A stretch of 64,000 nucleotides of DNA from an uncultured Alphaproteobacteria bacterium (GCA_958295695.1 OY282363.1:3351686-3415685); one strand, 5' to 3'. Shown: positions 11,734 to 22,122, counted from the first letter of the stretch. Notes: generated from the letters alone by a model not told the origin. Numbers and translations are program-made.

Positions 11734-12633
11734 TCAACGTTTCACCGGTTTCCAAGCGGTTTTTTCCCGATCCGCGCCGCCGCGCGGCCGCAGCGCCAGG
11801 CCGCGGCGGCGGCCGGAGAGATCGGTCGCGACCGAAACGGCCTCGAGACCGGAGCTCGACGCCAGACACTCGAGACCGGGGCCCTGCCCCTCTCCGTGTT
11901 CCAGGACGACGAAGCCGCCGGGCGCGAGACGGCTCGCGACGCCGGGCAGGATGGCCCGGTAGCAGTCGAGACCGTCGCGCCCGCCATCGAGCGCGAGCCT
12001 CGGCTCGTGGCGGGCGACTTCGGGATCCAGGCCGGCGATGTCGCCGCTGGGGACATAGGGCGGATTGGCGACGACCAGATCGAAGGAGCCGTCGACTCCG
12101 GCGAGCCAGTCCCCCCTCTCGAATCGCGCCCGCCCCTCCAGGCCATGGCTCCGGGCATTGTCGCGGGCGACGGCGAGCGCCGCCTCCGAGCAGTCGACGC
12201 CGAGCCCGCGGCAGCGCGGCCAAGCCAGGAGCAGGGAGACGATGAGGCATCCGCTTCCCGTCCCCAGATCGACGATCCTCGAAGGCGCGCCATGCGCCGC
12301 CGCGAGATCGAGACAGCACGCCACGATCGCCTCCGAGTCCGGCCGTGGCGTCAGCGTGTCGGGTGTCACGCGCAGATCGAGGCTCCAGAACTCCCAGGTC
12401 CCCAGGACCTGCGCCATCGGCATGCGCCCGGCGCGCTTCGTCGCCAGGGAGCGAAGATTGTCCCTCTGGACGTCGGTCAGCCGCTGCTCGGGAAATCCCC
12501 GCAGACGGGCCTTGTCGCATCCCAGGACATGGGCGACCAGGACCCGCGCGTCGAGGCGAGGATCGTCGACTCCGGCGCGGCGAAGCATCGAACGAACGCA
12601 GGCCAGCGCCTCCGCGACGGCGGTCTCCCTCAA
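11734..12633 (-). CDS. prmC: Peptide chain release factor N5-glutamine methyltransferase PrmC
   Basis: Methylates the glutamine of the GGQ motif in release factors, raising termination efficiency. In 299 residues it has an N-terminal helical release-factor-binding domain and a C-terminal SAM fold: [15 protein letters not shown] is motif I and VVANPPYVP is the NPPY signature that binds the target glutamine (about residue 189). The start is a TTG that overlaps the prfA stop in TTGA. No in-frame ATG or GTG lies nearby and the N-terminal sequence matches the family's usual opening, so coupling to prfA is likely. Its target gene prfA is directly upstream. Confidence 0.95.
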   Translation of the reverse strand: MRETAVAEALACVRSMLRRAGVDDPRLDARVLVAHVLGCDKARLRGFPEQRLTDVQRDNLRSLATKRAGRMPMAQVLGTWEFWSLDLRVTPDTLTPRPDSEAIVACCLDLAAAHGAPSRIVDLGTGSGCLIVSLLLAWPRCRGLGVDCSEAALAVARDNARSHGLEGRARFERGDWLAGVDGSFDLVVANPPYVPSGDIAGLDPEVARHEPRLALDGGRDGLDCYRAILPGVASRLAPGGFVVLEHGEGQGPGLECLASSSGLEAVSVATDLSGRRRGLALRPRGGADREKTAWKPVKR

Positions 12634-13700
12634 CCGAGAGCCGCCAGGCGCGCGGCCTGATCCTCCGAGACGAGCGCGTCGATCACGTCGTCGAGGGCGA
12701 GACCGGCGATGATGTCGTCGAGTTTGTAGAGCGTCAGGCCGATGCGGTGGTCGGTCATCCGGCCCTGCGGGAAGTTGTAGGTCCGGATGCGCTCGGAGCG
12801 GTCGCCGCTGCCGACCTGCGACTTGCGGCTTTCGGCGCGCTCCTCGGCGCGCTGACGCCGCTCCTCGTCGTAGAGCCGCGACATCAGGATCTTCATCGCC
12901 TTGGCGCGATTCTTGTGCTGCGACTTCTCATCCTGCTGCGACACGACGATCCCGGTCGGGATATGGGTGATCCGGACCGCGCTGTCGGTCTTGTTGACGT
13001 GCTGGCCTCCCGCGCCCGACGCCCGAAACGTGTCGATGCGCAGATCCTTGTCGTCGATCTTGATGTCGACCTCCTCGGCTTCCGGCAGGACGGCGACCGT
13101 GGCGGCCGAAGTGTGGATGCGCCCGCCCGATTCCGTGACGGGGACGCGCTGGACGCGATGGACGCCCGATTCGTACTTCAGGCGGGAGAACACGTCCCGC
13201 CCGGAAACCAGGGCCTGGACCTCCTTGACGCCGCCGAGGTCGCTCTCGCTGACGTTCATCAGCTCGACCCGCCATCCGCGCATCTCCGCGTGACGCTGAT
13301 ACATGCGCAGAAGGTCGCCGGCGAACAGCGCGGCTTCGTCGCCGCCGGTCCCCGCCCTGATCTCCAGGATCGCGTTGCGCCGGTCCGCTTCGTCCCTGGG
13401 GATCAGCAGAAGCTTCACCGCGCGCTCGAGCGCGGGCATTCTGGCGTTCAGCTCGTCCCGTTCGGACTGGGCCATCCGGCGCATCTCGACGTCGTCTTCC
13501 GCCGCGGCCATCTCGTCGAGGCCGGCCAGTTCGCCGCGCGCCGCCTCGAGTGTCCCGATCGCGGCGACAACCGGCGAGAGCTCGGCATACTCGCGCGACA
13601 TGGCGACGAACTCGCCGCCGCCGCCGGCTTCTTCGGCAAGGCGCGCGGCCAGTTCCTCGTGACGTCGCACGACGCGGCCCAAGCTGTCCTCGAGGCTCAT
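12630..13700 (-). CDS. prfA: Peptide chain release factor 1
   Basis: Recognises UAA and UAG and triggers peptide release on the ribosome. The 356-residue length is standard. [15 protein letters not shown] holds the codon-reading PxT tripeptide (Pro-Val-Thr), and [14 protein letters not shown] carries GGQ at 231-233, the target of PrmC just downstream. ATG at 13700 overlaps the hemA stop in ATGA, and its own stop overlaps the prmC start, so hemA-prfA-prmC is a coupled unit in the order also known from gammaproteobacteria such as E. coli. Confidence 0.98.
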   Translation of the reverse strand: MSLEDSLGRVVRRHEELAARLAEEAGGGGEFVAMSREYAELSPVVAAIGTLEAARGELAGLDEMAAAEDDVEMRRMAQSERDELNARMPALERAVKLLLIPRDEADRRNAILEIRAGTGGDEAALFAGDLLRMYQRHAEMRGWRVELMNVSESDLGGVKEVQALVSGRDVFSRLKYESGVHRVQRVPVTESGGRIHTSAATVAVLPEAEEVDIKIDDKDLRIDTFRASGAGGQHVNKTDSAVRITHIPTGIVVSQQDEKSQHKNRAKAMKILMSRLYDEERRQRAEERAESRKSQVGSGDRSERIRTYNFPQGRMTDHRIGLTLYKLDDIIAGLALDDVIDALVSEDQAARLAALG

Positions 13701-14950
13701 GCCCGCTCCTCGTCACGCGGTGGGAAGAGCCGATCCAGGAGATCGGCGGCGGCGGCAATGGAGTCCGGGTCCCGCTCCGCGAGGCGGCGAAGGGCGTCGC
13801 TCGGGCCATGGAGCAGCCGGTTGACCAGCAGCCGGGTCGCCTCGTCGGCGTTTTGCCCCGTCCGGCCGGCAAGCACCTCCCGTCGCACGGACTCGAAACG
13901 GCTCCTGAGCGCCGCGACCGCCGGCGCCGCGCCGCGTTGGGCGTCGGCGGCGACGAAGGACGACAGCGCGTCCTCGACGATCCGCCACGCGCCGGCGGCT
14001 TCGTCCTCCCGACCGGCGCGGCCGGCGAGCGCCACCCTCTCCAAGTGATCGAGGTTGTAAAGGAATACGTCGTCGAGCCGGTCGATGGCCGGGTCGGCGT
14101 CGGGGGGGACCCCGGCGTCGACCAGGAACACGGGCCGGCGCCGCCGCGCCCGGAGCGCCGTCCCCATGTCGTCCGCCGTGACGGCGGACTCGCCGGACCC
14201 CACGGCCAGGATCAGGATGTCGGCCACGGCCAGTTCGGCGTCCAGGCGCTCGAAAGGGATCACCGGCGCATCGAGACGCTCGGCGACCGACCGTGCGATG
14301 CGGGGCCGCCGGTGGAGCACATGCAGGCGGCCGAGCCCGTGGTTCTTCATGCGAGCCGCGATCAGTTCGCCGGCCTCGCCAACGCCCAGGAGCAGGCCGT
14401 GGCGGCGCGACAGGTCGCCGTGAACCCTGCGCGCCACCTCGACGGCGGCCGAGGCGATGGACACCGGCCGCTCGCCGATGCGGGTCTCGCCGCGCACGCG
14501 CTTGGCCGCGCCATAGGCGGTCTGCAGGCGCCGCTCGAGGCGCGGGCCCATCATGCCGGCCCGCGCGGCCCTGCGGTGGCTCTCCTTGAGCTGCCCCAGA
14601 ACCTGGGGCTCGCCGACGATCAGGCTGTCGAGCGACGCCGCGACGGCGAGAAGCTGACGCAGGGCGGCGCGGTCGGCGAACCCGTAGATCCGGCGGTCCA
14701 TCGGCGCGATTCCGGCGCGAGCGGCCAGCAAATCCCGCAGCGCGCCGATGCCGGCCGCCGCCTCGTCGTGAACGGCGTGCGCCTCGACGCGGTCGCAGGT
14801 CGAAAGCAGAACCGCTTCCGAGAAGCCGCGCGTCCTCAGGAGCTCGTAGAACGCGGGCGTCTCGTCGCGCGAGACGAACATCGCCTCGCGCAGATGGAGC
14901 GAAGCGGACCGGTGGTTCACGCCCACCGCGATATGAATGGCGTCCGTCAC
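13697..14950 (-). CDS. hemA: Glutamyl-tRNA reductase (C5 pathway)
   Basis: Reduces glutamyl-tRNA to glutamate-1-semialdehyde, first step of tetrapyrrole synthesis by the C5 route. Marks in 417 residues: [14 protein letters not shown] at the start, LLSTCDRVE with catalytic C52 (family has STCNRTE, here Asn is Asp), [19 protein letters not shown], an NADPH-binding [10 protein letters not shown] segment, and the C-terminal dimerisation helix. GTG at 14950, five bases after the hisS stop, fits the usual N-terminus; longer in-frame sequence is antisense-like. Alphaproteobacteria normally use ALA synthase (Shemin route) instead, so its presence is noteworthy. No ALA synthase is in the window. Confidence 0.93.
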   Translation of the reverse strand: MTDAIHIAVGVNHRSASLHLREAMFVSRDETPAFYELLRTRGFSEAVLLSTCDRVEAHAVHDEAAAGIGALRDLLAARAGIAPMDRRIYGFADRAALRQLLAVAASLDSLIVGEPQVLGQLKESHRRAARAGMMGPRLERRLQTAYGAAKRVRGETRIGERPVSIASAAVEVARRVHGDLSRRHGLLLGVGEAGELIAARMKNHGLGRLHVLHRRPRIARSVAERLDAPVIPFERLDAELAVADILILAVGSGESAVTADDMGTALRARRRRPVFLVDAGVPPDADPAIDRLDDVFLYNLDHLERVALAGRAGREDEAAGAWRIVEDALSSFVAADAQRGAAPAVAALRSRFESVRREVLAGRTGQNADEATRLLVNRLLHGPSDALRRLAERDPDSIAAAADLLDRLFPPRDEERA

Positions 14951-14955
14951 CGCCG

Positions 14956-16203
14956 TTAGCCGCGGCGCGGCAGACTCTCGCTCACCCGGTCGATCGAGAG
15001 TTCGGTCTGCTCTCCGCTGTCGAGATCCCGCAGGGTCACGACGCCGCGCGCCAGTTCCCCATCGCCCAGGATGAGGGCGTGGCTCGCCTCGACCCTGTTC
15101 GCCCGTTGCATGCGGCGCTTCAGGTTGCCGCGATAGCCCAGATCGACGGCGAAACCCTGCCGACGCAGGGCGTGGGCCAACACCAGAGCGCGCCGCTCCG
15201 CGGCCGCGCCCAAGGGCACGATCGCGATGGGATGCGCCGCCGGCGCCGCATCGTCCGTCAGCATGACGAGGCGTTCGACGCCGGAAGCCCATCCGACCCC
15301 CGGAAGCGCAGGTCCGCCCATCTGCTCCATGAGGCCGTCGTAGCGGCCGCCGCCGATCACCGTTCCCTGGGCGCCGAGCCGGTCGGTGACGAACTCGAAG
15401 GCCGTGTGGCAGTAGTAGTCGAAGCCGCGCACGATCCTAGGGTTGACGGTATAGCCGAATCCGAGCGCGTCCAGGCCGGCCAGAACCTTGTCGAAGAAGA
15501 CGCCGGCTTCGGCGTTGAGATGATCGAGGAGCGACGGCGCGTCGGCCACGACCTGCCGGTCGGCCTCTTCCTTGGAATCGAGCACGCGCATGGGGTTGCG
15601 TTCGAGCCGCTCCCTGCCGACATCGCTCAGCGCGTCGCGGTGCGACGAAAGGAAGGCGACGAGAGCCCGCAGATAGCGCCGCCGGCTCTCCGTGTCGCCG
15701 AGTGTGTTGATCTCCAGCCGCGTGGCGTCGAGGACGCCGAGCTCCGACAGGACATCGCCGCCCATGGCGATCGCCTCCACATCCCCCGCGGGCTCCGGAA
15801 CCCCGAAGAGCTCCACGCCCGTCTGGTGGAACTGGCGATAGCGCCCCTTCTGCGGACGCTCGTGGCGGAACATGGGTCCGGCGTAGTGGAGCTTGAGCGG
15901 CATGTCGTTGAGAAGGCCGTTGCTCAGAACGGCGCGAGCCACGCCGGCCGTGTTCTCGGGCCTCAGGGTCAGGCTTTCTCCGTTGCGGTCCTCGAACGTG
16001 TACATCTCCTTCTGCACGACATCGGTGGCGTCGCCCAGCGTGCGCAGGAAGACCGGCGTCGGTTCCAGGATCGGCGTGCGGATCTCGCCATAGCCGTAGC
16101 GTTCGGCCACGCGCCGGCAGGCCCCCTCGACGCGCGCGTGCGCCCGGCACGCCTCGGGCAGAAGATCGCGGGTGCCGCGAATCGGTTGCAGTCTGCTCGC
16201 CAC
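14956..16203 (-). CDS. hisS: Histidine--tRNA ligase
   Basis: Class II aminoacyl-tRNA synthetase charging tRNA-His. In 415 residues: the N-terminal PIRGTRDLLPEA, class II motif 2 (MFRHERPQKGRYRQFHQ), the HisA-type histidine motif 1 region LGTQGTVIGGGRYDGL-like (here GAQGTVIGGGRYDGL), motif 3 PGVGWASGVERL, and the C-terminal anticodon-binding domain. The start is GTG at 16203, 18 bases after the ispG stop, giving MASRLQPIRG. It is followed five bases later by hemA, so it sits inside the same operon. Confidence 0.97.
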   Translation of the reverse strand: MASRLQPIRGTRDLLPEACRAHARVEGACRRVAERYGYGEIRTPILEPTPVFLRTLGDATDVVQKEMYTFEDRNGESLTLRPENTAGVARAVLSNGLLNDMPLKLHYAGPMFRHERPQKGRYRQFHQTGVELFGVPEPAGDVEAIAMGGDVLSELGVLDATRLEINTLGDTESRRRYLRALVAFLSSHRDALSDVGRERLERNPMRVLDSKEEADRQVVADAPSLLDHLNAEAGVFFDKVLAGLDALGFGYTVNPRIVRGFDYYCHTAFEFVTDRLGAQGTVIGGGRYDGLMEQMGGPALPGVGWASGVERLVMLTDDAAPAAHPIAIVPLGAAAERRALVLAHALRRQGFAVDLGYRGNLKRRMQRANRVEASHALILGDGELARGVVTLRDLDSGEQTELSIDRVSESLPRRG

Positions 16204-16221
16204 GACGGAATTCCGGCGCGG

Positions 16222-17346
16222 CTATTCGGCGGCGGCGGCGTGTTCGTCCGCTTCGCCTCCGAGTTCCGCCGCGCGGAGCTCCACGAGCTCGACGATGTGT
16301 TCGACGATGTCACCCGAGGCGACCTTGTGATCGGGCGAGCCGGACATGTAGACGAGGTGGTTCCCCTTGCCGCCGCCCGTCAGTCCGATATCGGTCATCA
16401 TCGCCTCGCCCGGGCCGTTCACCACGCAGCCGATGATCGAGACGGTGAGCGGCGCCTCGATGTGGGCCAGACGCCGCTCCAGCTCGCCGACGGTGTCCGT
16501 CACGTCGAACCGCTGCCGCGCGCACGACGGACAGGCGATGATGTTGACGCCGCGCCGGCGCAGACCGAGCGACTTCAGGATCTCCCAGCCGACGCGGACC
16601 TCCTCGACCGGATCGGTCGCGAGCGAGACGCGGATGGTGTCGCCGATCCCTTCCCAGAGCAGCATGCCCAGTCCCACGGCCGACTTCACCGTGCCGCCGA
16701 TCAGGCCGCCGGCTTCCGTGACGCCGAGGTGCAGCGGATAGTCGCATCGGGCCGCGATCCCGCGGTAGGCCCCCACCGTCAGCGCCACGTTCGAGGCCTT
16801 CGCGCTGATCTTGAAATCGAGGAAATCGTTGTCTTCCAGAAGGCGCGCATGGTTCATGGCGCTTTCGACCATGGCCTCGGGCGTCGGCCCCCCGTGTTTC
16901 GCCAAGAGGTCCTTCTCCAGCGATCCGGCGTTCACGCCGATGCGCATCGAGCAGCCGTGATCCTTCGCCGCCCCGACCACTTCGCGCACCCGTTCGGCCG
17001 AGCCGATGTTGCCCGGATTGATGCGCAGGCAGGCGGCGCCGGCCTCGGCGGCCTCGATGGCGCGCTTGTAGTGGAAATGGATGTCGGCCACGAGAGGGAC
17101 GGGCGCCTCGAGGACGAGACGCCTGAAGGTGGCCGTCGAGTCCTCGTCGGGACAGGAGACGCGGACGATGTCGGCGCCGGCCACCGCCAGCGCGCCGATC
17201 TGGGCCGAGGTCGCGGAAACATCGGCCGTCGGCGTGTTGGTCATGGACTGCACCGAGATCGGCGACGCGCCGCCGACCTCGATGTCGCCCACCATGACCC
17301 CGCGGCTCTCGCGGCGCGCGGGACGGCCCGTGTCGGGAATGCTCAT
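16222..17346 (-). CDS. ispG: 4-hydroxy-3-methylbut-2-enyl diphosphate synthase (IspG)
   Basis: Iron-sulphur enzyme of the methylerythritol phosphate isoprenoid pathway, converting MEcPP to HMBPP. The 374 residues comprise an N-terminal TIM barrel ([20 protein letters not shown] at the start) and a C-terminal [4Fe-4S] domain with ligands C272, C275 (ACPSCAR) and C307 ([11 protein letters not shown]), plus the conserved Glu of NGPGE. ATG at 17346 is the first start before the conserved MVGD segment. It heads the ispG-hisS-hemA-prfA-prmC group, with an 88-bp gap to the RodZ-like gene upstream. Confidence 0.97.
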   Translation of the reverse strand: MSIPDTGRPARRESRGVMVGDIEVGGASPISVQSMTNTPTADVSATSAQIGALAVAGADIVRVSCPDEDSTATFRRLVLEAPVPLVADIHFHYKRAIEAAEAGAACLRINPGNIGSAERVREVVGAAKDHGCSMRIGVNAGSLEKDLLAKHGGPTPEAMVESAMNHARLLEDNDFLDFKISAKASNVALTVGAYRGIAARCDYPLHLGVTEAGGLIGGTVKSAVGLGMLLWEGIGDTIRVSLATDPVEEVRVGWEILKSLGLRRRGVNIIACPSCARQRFDVTDTVGELERRLAHIEAPLTVSIIGCVVNGPGEAMMTDIGLTGGGKGNHLVYMSGSPDHKVASGDIVEHIVELVELRAAELGGEADEHAAAAE

Positions 17347-17434
17347 TGCCGTGAAGTCCGAGGCTCGGGATACGGATAACGCAGGCTCCGGGCGGGGTAA
17401 AGACAAAGCCCCGTGACGTGCGCGCCGCGGCGTC

Positions 17435-18841
17435 TCACCGGGACCGCAACGCCTCCGCGGCGAGCGACACGTCGCGCACCACGGCGCCCGACTCGCCCAG
17501 AGGCGCGATCTTCTCGCCGTCGACCCGGATCTCGAGGCCGCCCGCGTTCCCGGTATCCAGGCTGACATCGTCTCGGTTCGGCACGCGGTAGATGTCGTCC
17601 GGCAACAGGACCCGGGTCAGAAGAATGGTGTCGTCGCCAACCTCGACCTGGATCCACGTCTCTTCGACCGCCCTGATCTCGACGCGGGAATCGGTGTTGG
17701 CGCGGCCGTAGATTCGGGGAGCGTAGCCGTTGCCCGTGTTGAGCAGGGCCTCCGTCTCCGCGAAGGGGTCCGTATCCTCGACGTCTTCCGAAGGCTCCAG
17801 GGCCGCGACCTCCGCCGTCTCATCCGTCGCGCCGTCGCCGACCGCCTCGCCCGTGGGGACCGCCGTGTCGGCGACGGCGGGATCGACCGCCGCCTCCGTA
17901 GCGTCGTCCCCGGCCGTCCCGCCCGTCGAGGCCGCCGCATCCGCGACGCCTTCGTCGGCCATCTCGTCCGTGGGGACCGCCGTATCGGCGACGGCGGGAG
18001 CGACCGCCGCATCCGTAGCGTCGTCCTCGGCTGTCCCGCCCGTCGAGGCCGCCGCATCCGCGACGCCTTCGTCGGCCATCTCGTCCGTGGGGACCGCCGT
18101 GTCGGCGGCGGCGTCTCCATCGGCGACCGCGGGATCGGCCGCTATTCCGGCGTCGCCGGTCTCGGACGTTTCGCCGAGAGACGCCGCCGCGATCTCGACG
18201 TCCGCGGCGACCTCGCTTCCCGCGTCGGACGCAGCCGCGTCGAGGGCCGCGATGTCGGCCTCGACGGTCGCGGCCTCGACGGGTTCATCCGGCGTCGGCG
18301 GGTCCTCCAGGGGTGCGGCGTCGATGGCGGAGGGCGGGTCTTCCGGGGCGGGGACCGCCATTTCCTCGGGCACGTCGGGCACCAGCTCCAGATCGACGAC
18401 GCCGCGTTCCTTCAGGATGTACCAGACCGCCGCCCCGGCGATCGCCACGACCAGCGCGCCGACGACGATCGCCGCGGTCGGTTGCCGCGCCTCGGACGCC
18501 GGAATGGGAAAGCTGAGCTCCTTGTGCGCCAGCACCCCGCCGGACTCTTCCTTGTAGCGCCGAACGAGCTCCTCGCCGTCGAGCCCCAGGAAATCGCCAT
18601 AGGTGCGCAGGAAACCGGCGACGTAGGTCGAGCCGGGCAGTTCGGCGAAACGGCCCTCCTCGAGCGCTTCGAGGTAGACGGTCTGGATGCGCAACGTGTT
18701 CGCCACGTCGCGCAGCGCGATCTCCTTCGACAGCCGTGTCAGCTTCAGGTCGTTGGCGATGCCGCGGCTGACGCTTTCGGCGTCGTCGTCGCGGTAGGGC
18801 GCGGCGGCGGCCGTTCCGTGTTCCGATCCGGAGTGAGTCAT
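17435..18841 (-). CDS. rodZ: RodZ-like HTH protein with DUF4115 and repeat-expanded linker
   Basis: Predicted cell-shape protein linking the MreB cytoskeleton to the membrane. In 468 residues: a cytoplasmic XRE-type helix-turn-helix (about 25-100, with [19 protein letters not shown] and [16 protein letters not shown]), one transmembrane helix (about 133-154), a long Ala/Asp/Glu-rich periplasmic linker, and a C-terminal DUF4115 beta domain ([21 protein letters not shown]). The linker contains two near-identical 39-residue units plus part of a third. RodZ is normally nearer 300-350 residues, so the linker is expanded. ATG at 18841 (MTHSGSEHG) precedes the HTH. The ispG gene follows, a common alphaproteobacterial pairing. 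Confidence 0.88.
   Translation of the reverse strand: MTHSGSEHGTAAAAPYRDDDAESVSRGIANDLKLTRLSKEIALRDVANTLRIQTVYLEALEEGRFAELPGSTYVAGFLRTYGDFLGLDGEELVRRYKEESGGVLAHKELSFPIPASEARQPTAAIVVGALVVAIAGAAVWYILKERGVVDLELVPDVPEEMAVPAPEDPPSAIDAAPLEDPPTPDEPVEAATVEADIAALDAAASDAGSEVAADVEIAAASLGETSETGDAGIAADPAVADGDAAADTAVPTDEMADEGVADAAASTGGTAEDDATDAAVAPAVADTAVPTDEMADEGVADAAASTGGTAGDDATEAAVDPAVADTAVPTGEAVGDGATDETAEVAALEPSEDVEDTDPFAETEALLNTGNGYAPRIYGRANTDSRVEIRAVEETWIQVEVGDDTILLTRVLLPDDIYRVPNRDDVSLDTGNAGGLEIRVDGEKIAPLGESGAVVRDVSLAAEALRSR
17854..18110 (-). repeat. 117-bp in-frame tandem repeat in the rodZ linker
   Basis: Two full units (17854-17970 and 17971-18087) and a partial third (18088-18110) share the landmark TGGGGACCGCCGT at their starts, exactly 117 bp apart. 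Each unit codes for 39 residues rich in Ala, Asp, Glu and Thr ([20 protein letters not shown]...). Differences between units are few, implying recent duplication. Length 117 keeps the frame, so copy number could vary without breaking the protein. Confidence 0.9.
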
Positions 18842-18935
18842 GACTGTTCCAAGATCGAGGCCGCCCGGCGAGACCGCCGACGACAGTAACATTCGGACGC
18901 GCCCCGCGACAAACGGACGATTCCGCGACCGGGCC

Positions 18936-19949
18936 TCAGTCGCGCCCGGACAGGGCCTCGGCCGCCCGGTCGACAAGTTCCGCGACGATCTCGGCGATCG
19001 GCTGCTCGCACGTCACCATGCCGACGCTTTGGCCCGCCATCAGCGAGCCATGCTCGATATCGCCGTCGACCACGGCCCGCCGCAGGGCCCCCGCCCAGAA
19101 ATGCTCGATCTCGAGCTGGGCGGCCTTCCGGTCAAGATCGCCGTCGTCGTGCCGACGGACCACCTCGCGCTGCTTCTCGACGAAGGCGTGGGTCGCGTCA
19201 TTGACGAGGGCGCGGACGGGAATGACCGGAAAGCGGGGATCGAACTGGACCGACGGCTGGGCGTCGCGCGCGCTGGCCCGCAGGAAGGCCCGCTTGAACC
19301 TGGGATGGGCGACCGACTCGGCCGCGCAGACGAAGCGCGTGCCGAGCTGGACGCCGGCCGCGCCCATGCGCAGGTAGCTCGCGATCGCCTCGCCTCGCCC
19401 GATGCCGCCGGCGACGAAGACCGGAGCGCCATCGAGCGATGGAAGAATCTCCTGGGCGAGTACGCCGGTCGACACCGGCCCGATGTGGCCGCCGGCCTCC
19501 ATGCCCTCGACGATGACGCCGTCGACGCCCGTACGGACGAGGCGGCGCGCGAAGGCGAGGGCCGGCGCGAACGCGAGCGCCCGGGCGTCGCGCTCCTTGA
19601 TGCGGCGGATCGCGGCGATCGTCGGCAGGCCGCCGGCCAGGACCACATGGCCCACGCCCAGTTCGGCGCAGACGTCGATCAGGGCGTCGAGATCGGGATG
19701 CATGGTGATGAGATTGACGCCGAAAGGCCGATCGGTGAGCGCCTTGGTCCCCTCGATTTCGGCCGCGAGGAGCTCCGGCGTCATCGCGCCGCAGGCCAGC
19801 ACGCCGAAACCGCCGGCGTTCGAGATCGCCGCCACCAAGTTGCGCTCCGACACCCAGGTCATCGCGCCGCCCATGATCGCATGCTCGACGCCGAGCAGCC
19901 GCCGGCCCGGGGCCCACAACGACCTCAGCCGTTCGCGCCCCCTATCCAT
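18936..19949 (-). CDS. Nitronate monooxygenase family (FMN TIM-barrel) protein
   Basis: FMN-dependent TIM-barrel enzyme of 337 residues. The family oxidises nitronates or, in FabK-like members, reduces enoyl-ACP. Visible parts: HAIMGGAMTWVSERNLVAAISNAGGFGVLA at the N-terminus (FMN-binding loops), FGVNLI, VIVEGMEAGGHIGP with the conserved EGxEAGGH phosphate-binding motif, and FVAGGIGRGEAIASYLRMGAAGVQLGTRF. The catalytic-type His of GGH is present. ATG at 19949, 14 bases after the lysC stop, suggests the two are co-transcribed. Which reaction it performs cannot be told from sequence alone. Confidence 0.85.
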   Translation of the reverse strand: MDRGRERLRSLWAPGRRLLGVEHAIMGGAMTWVSERNLVAAISNAGGFGVLACGAMTPELLAAEIEGTKALTDRPFGVNLITMHPDLDALIDVCAELGVGHVVLAGGLPTIAAIRRIKERDARALAFAPALAFARRLVRTGVDGVIVEGMEAGGHIGPVSTGVLAQEILPSLDGAPVFVAGGIGRGEAIASYLRMGAAGVQLGTRFVCAAESVAHPRFKRAFLRASARDAQPSVQFDPRFPVIPVRALVNDATHAFVEKQREVVRRHDDGDLDRKAAQLEIEHFWAGALRRAVVDGDIEHGSLMAGQSVGMVTCEQPIAEIVAELVDRAAEALSGRD

Positions 19950-19963
19950 CGGCCCCGGGCGGC

Positions 19964-21187
19964 CTAGTCGTCCGCGTCCAGTCCATAGGCCGTGTGCAGG
20001 GCGCGCAGGGCGAGCTCCAGATAGTCCTCGGCGATCAGGACGCTGATCTTGATCTCCGAGGTCGAGATGAGCTGGATGTTGATGCCCTTGCCGGCGAGGG
20101 CCTCGAACATGCGTCCGGCCACGCCGGTATGGCCGCGCATGCCGACGCCGATGACCGAGACCTTCACCACATGCGGATCGGGCTCGATGCGACGCGCGCC
20201 GAGCGTGGCGTTCGAGACATCGAGCGCTTCGAGGGCGCGGTCGAGATCGCCCTTGGCGACGGTGAAGGTGAGATCGGTGAGTTCGCCGTCGGGCGAGATG
20301 TTCTGGACGATCATGTCCACATTGATGTCGGCCTCGGCCAGGGGACCGAACAGGCCGGCCGCGACGCCGGGGCGGTCGGGCAGGCCGACCATGGTGATCT
20401 TCGCATCGTCCCGGCTGTAGGCGATGCCGCTCACGACCTGTTGTTCCACGATTTCATCCTCGTCGACGACCAAGGTTCCGGGCGCGCCGGTGAAGGTCGA
20501 GAGCACCTGCAGCCGGACGCGACGGTTCATCGCCGTGGCGACCGAGCGGGTGTGCAGCACCTTGGCGCCCTGCGACGACAGTTCGAGCATCTCCTCGTAG
20601 GTGATCTTATCGAGCTTGTGGGCCTTGGCAACGAGCCGCGGGTCGCAGGTGAACACCCCTTCGACATCGGTGAAAACGTCGCAGCGTTCGGCGCCCAGCG
20701 CGGAAGCGAGGACCACGGCGCTGAGATCCGATCCTCCGCGCCCGAGCGTGGTCACGCGTCCTTCCCCGGTCACGCCCTGGAATCCGGCGACCACGGGGAT
20801 CGCGCCGTCGTCGATCGCCGCCGCGAGATTGCCGGGCTCGACATCCAGCACCCGCGCCCGGCCGTGTCCGCGGTCGGTCACGATCGGCACCTGCCAGCCC
20901 TGAAACGAACGCGCGGGCAGGCCCATGGACTGGAGCCGCAGCGCCATGAGTCCCGCCGTCACCTGCTCGCCGCTGGCCACCACGGCGTCGTGCTCGCGGG
21001 AGTCGTAGTCGGCGCCGGCGGCGCGCACGAGGGCGACGAGCCTGTCGGTTTCGCCGGCCATCGCGGAGACGACCACGACGATCCGGTGGCCGGCGTCGGC
21101 CGCGCGCTTCACGTGCCGCGCGGCCCTTGCGATGCGGTCGAGGCCGCCCACGGACGTGCCGCCGAACTTCTGAACGATCAAGGACAT
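19964..21187 (-). CDS. lysC: Aspartate kinase
   Basis: Phosphorylates aspartate, first step toward lysine, threonine and methionine. In 407 residues: KFGGTSVGG at residues 7-15, an amino-acid-kinase domain with GFQGVTGEGRVTTLGRGGSD, and two C-terminal ACT domains (VGLPDRPGVAAGLFGPLAEADINVD and VIGVGMRGHTGVAGRMFEALAGKGINI) that in the family give feedback inhibition. ATG at 21187 gives MSLIVQKFGG, the standard start. It is divergent from ubiG across 99 bp; this lysC-ubiG arrangement is common in Alphaproteobacteria. Confidence 0.97.
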   Translation of the reverse strand: MSLIVQKFGGTSVGGLDRIARAARHVKRAADAGHRIVVVVSAMAGETDRLVALVRAAGADYDSREHDAVVASGEQVTAGLMALRLQSMGLPARSFQGWQVPIVTDRGHGRARVLDVEPGNLAAAIDDGAIPVVAGFQGVTGEGRVTTLGRGGSDLSAVVLASALGAERCDVFTDVEGVFTCDPRLVAKAHKLDKITYEEMLELSSQGAKVLHTRSVATAMNRRVRLQVLSTFTGAPGTLVVDEDEIVEQQVVSGIAYSRDDAKITMVGLPDRPGVAAGLFGPLAEADINVDMIVQNISPDGELTDLTFTVAKGDLDRALEALDVSNATLGARRIEPDPHVVKVSVIGVGMRGHTGVAGRMFEALAGKGINIQLISTSEIKISVLIAEDYLELALRALHTAYGLDADD

Positions 21188-21286
21188 GGCGACGCCTGGA
21201 TCCGCGCGGGGAGGATGTCGGCTCGGGAACCGCGTGCGATTTCGGGGCTTTCCGGCGCGGGGCGCGGCCTACATACTCTCGCCGCC

Positions 21287-22063
21287 ATGGCGACGCAAGC
21301 TGACCGGGCGCGGCCGGATTCGTCCGGGACGGTCGACGCCCGCGAAATCGAGTCGTTCTCCTCGGTGGCGGACCGGTGGTGGGACGAGGACGGCCCCTTC
21401 AAGCCGCTCCATCGCCTCAATCCGGTCCGGCTCGCCTATCTCAAGCGGAGCGTGTGCGACCATTTCGGCCGGGATGCGTCATCCGGGCGGCCCTTGTCCG
21501 GCCTCGCCATCGCGGACGTGGGCTGCGGCGGCGGCCTCGCGACCGAACCCCTCGCGCGCCTCGGCGCCGCCATGACGGGAATCGACGCCTCCGACGAGGC
21601 GATCGCGGTCGCCCGCGCCCATGCGGAAACATCCGGCCTCGCGATCGACTACAGGCCGCTCGCGGTCGAGGCCCTGGCCGCCTCGGGCGACCGCTTCGAC
21701 GCCCTGGTCGCTCTCGAGATCGTGGAGCATGTCGCGGACAGACGCGCCTTCATCGCGGCCTGTTGCCGTTGCGTCCGGCCCGGCGGCGCGATCCTGCTCT
21801 CGACGCTCAATCGCACCGCGCGGTCCTTCGTCCTGGGCGTCGTCGGCGCCGAGTATCTGCTGCGCTGGATTCCCCGCGGCGCCCACACTTGGTCGAAGTT
21901 CGTCAAGCCGTCCGAACTCGCGCGGGATCTCCGGGCCGGCGGCGCGCTCGTCGAGGACGTCACGGGCCTCGGTTTCGATCCCTTGTCGAACCGCTGGTTC
22001 CTGGGACGCGGTGTCTCGGTCAACTACATGATGAGAGCGCGGCTGCCCGAAGGGGCCGGTTGA
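21287..22063 (+). CDS. ubiG: Ubiquinone biosynthesis O-methyltransferase UbiG
   Basis: SAM-dependent enzyme carrying out both O-methylations in ubiquinone synthesis. In 258 residues: SFSSVADRWWDEDGPFKPLHRLNPVR is the family's N-terminal signature, IADVGCGGGLATEPLARLGA is SAM motif I, then VALEIVEHVAD, LLSTLNRT, and the membrane-contact segment GAEYLLRWIPRGAHTWSKFVKPSEL. ATG at 21287 (MATQADRA) is the first plausible start after the divergent lysC promoter region. Downstream is the first copy of a dispersed palindrome that may end transcription. Confidence 0.97.
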   Translation: MATQADRARPDSSGTVDAREIESFSSVADRWWDEDGPFKPLHRLNPVRLAYLKRSVCDHFGRDASSGRPLSGLAIADVGCGGGLATEPLARLGAAMTGIDASDEAIAVARAHAETSGLAIDYRPLAVEALAASGDRFDALVALEIVEHVADRRAFIAACCRCVRPGGAILLSTLNRTARSFVLGVVGAEYLLRWIPRGAHTWSKFVKPSELARDLRAGGALVEDVTGLGFDPLSNRWFLGRGVSVNYMMRARLPEGAG

Positions 22064-22093
22064 CCCGATCGTTGGGCCGCGTTCGCGTTCCCG

Positions 22094-22122
22094 GAGCGGT
22101 TCCGGCAAGGCCGGAACCGCTC
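22094..22122. repeat. Dispersed perfect palindrome, type 1 (possible terminator), copy 1
   Basis: Perfect 13-bp inverted arms GAGCGGTTCCGGC / GCCGGAACCGCTC around an AAG loop, followed by TCTAT. The identical 29-mer recurs at 29918-29946, and degenerate relatives occur at 23676 and 46948. It lies 30 bp after ubiG. With no clear T-tract it may be a REP-like element, an attenuator, or a terminator. Confidence 0.8.
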
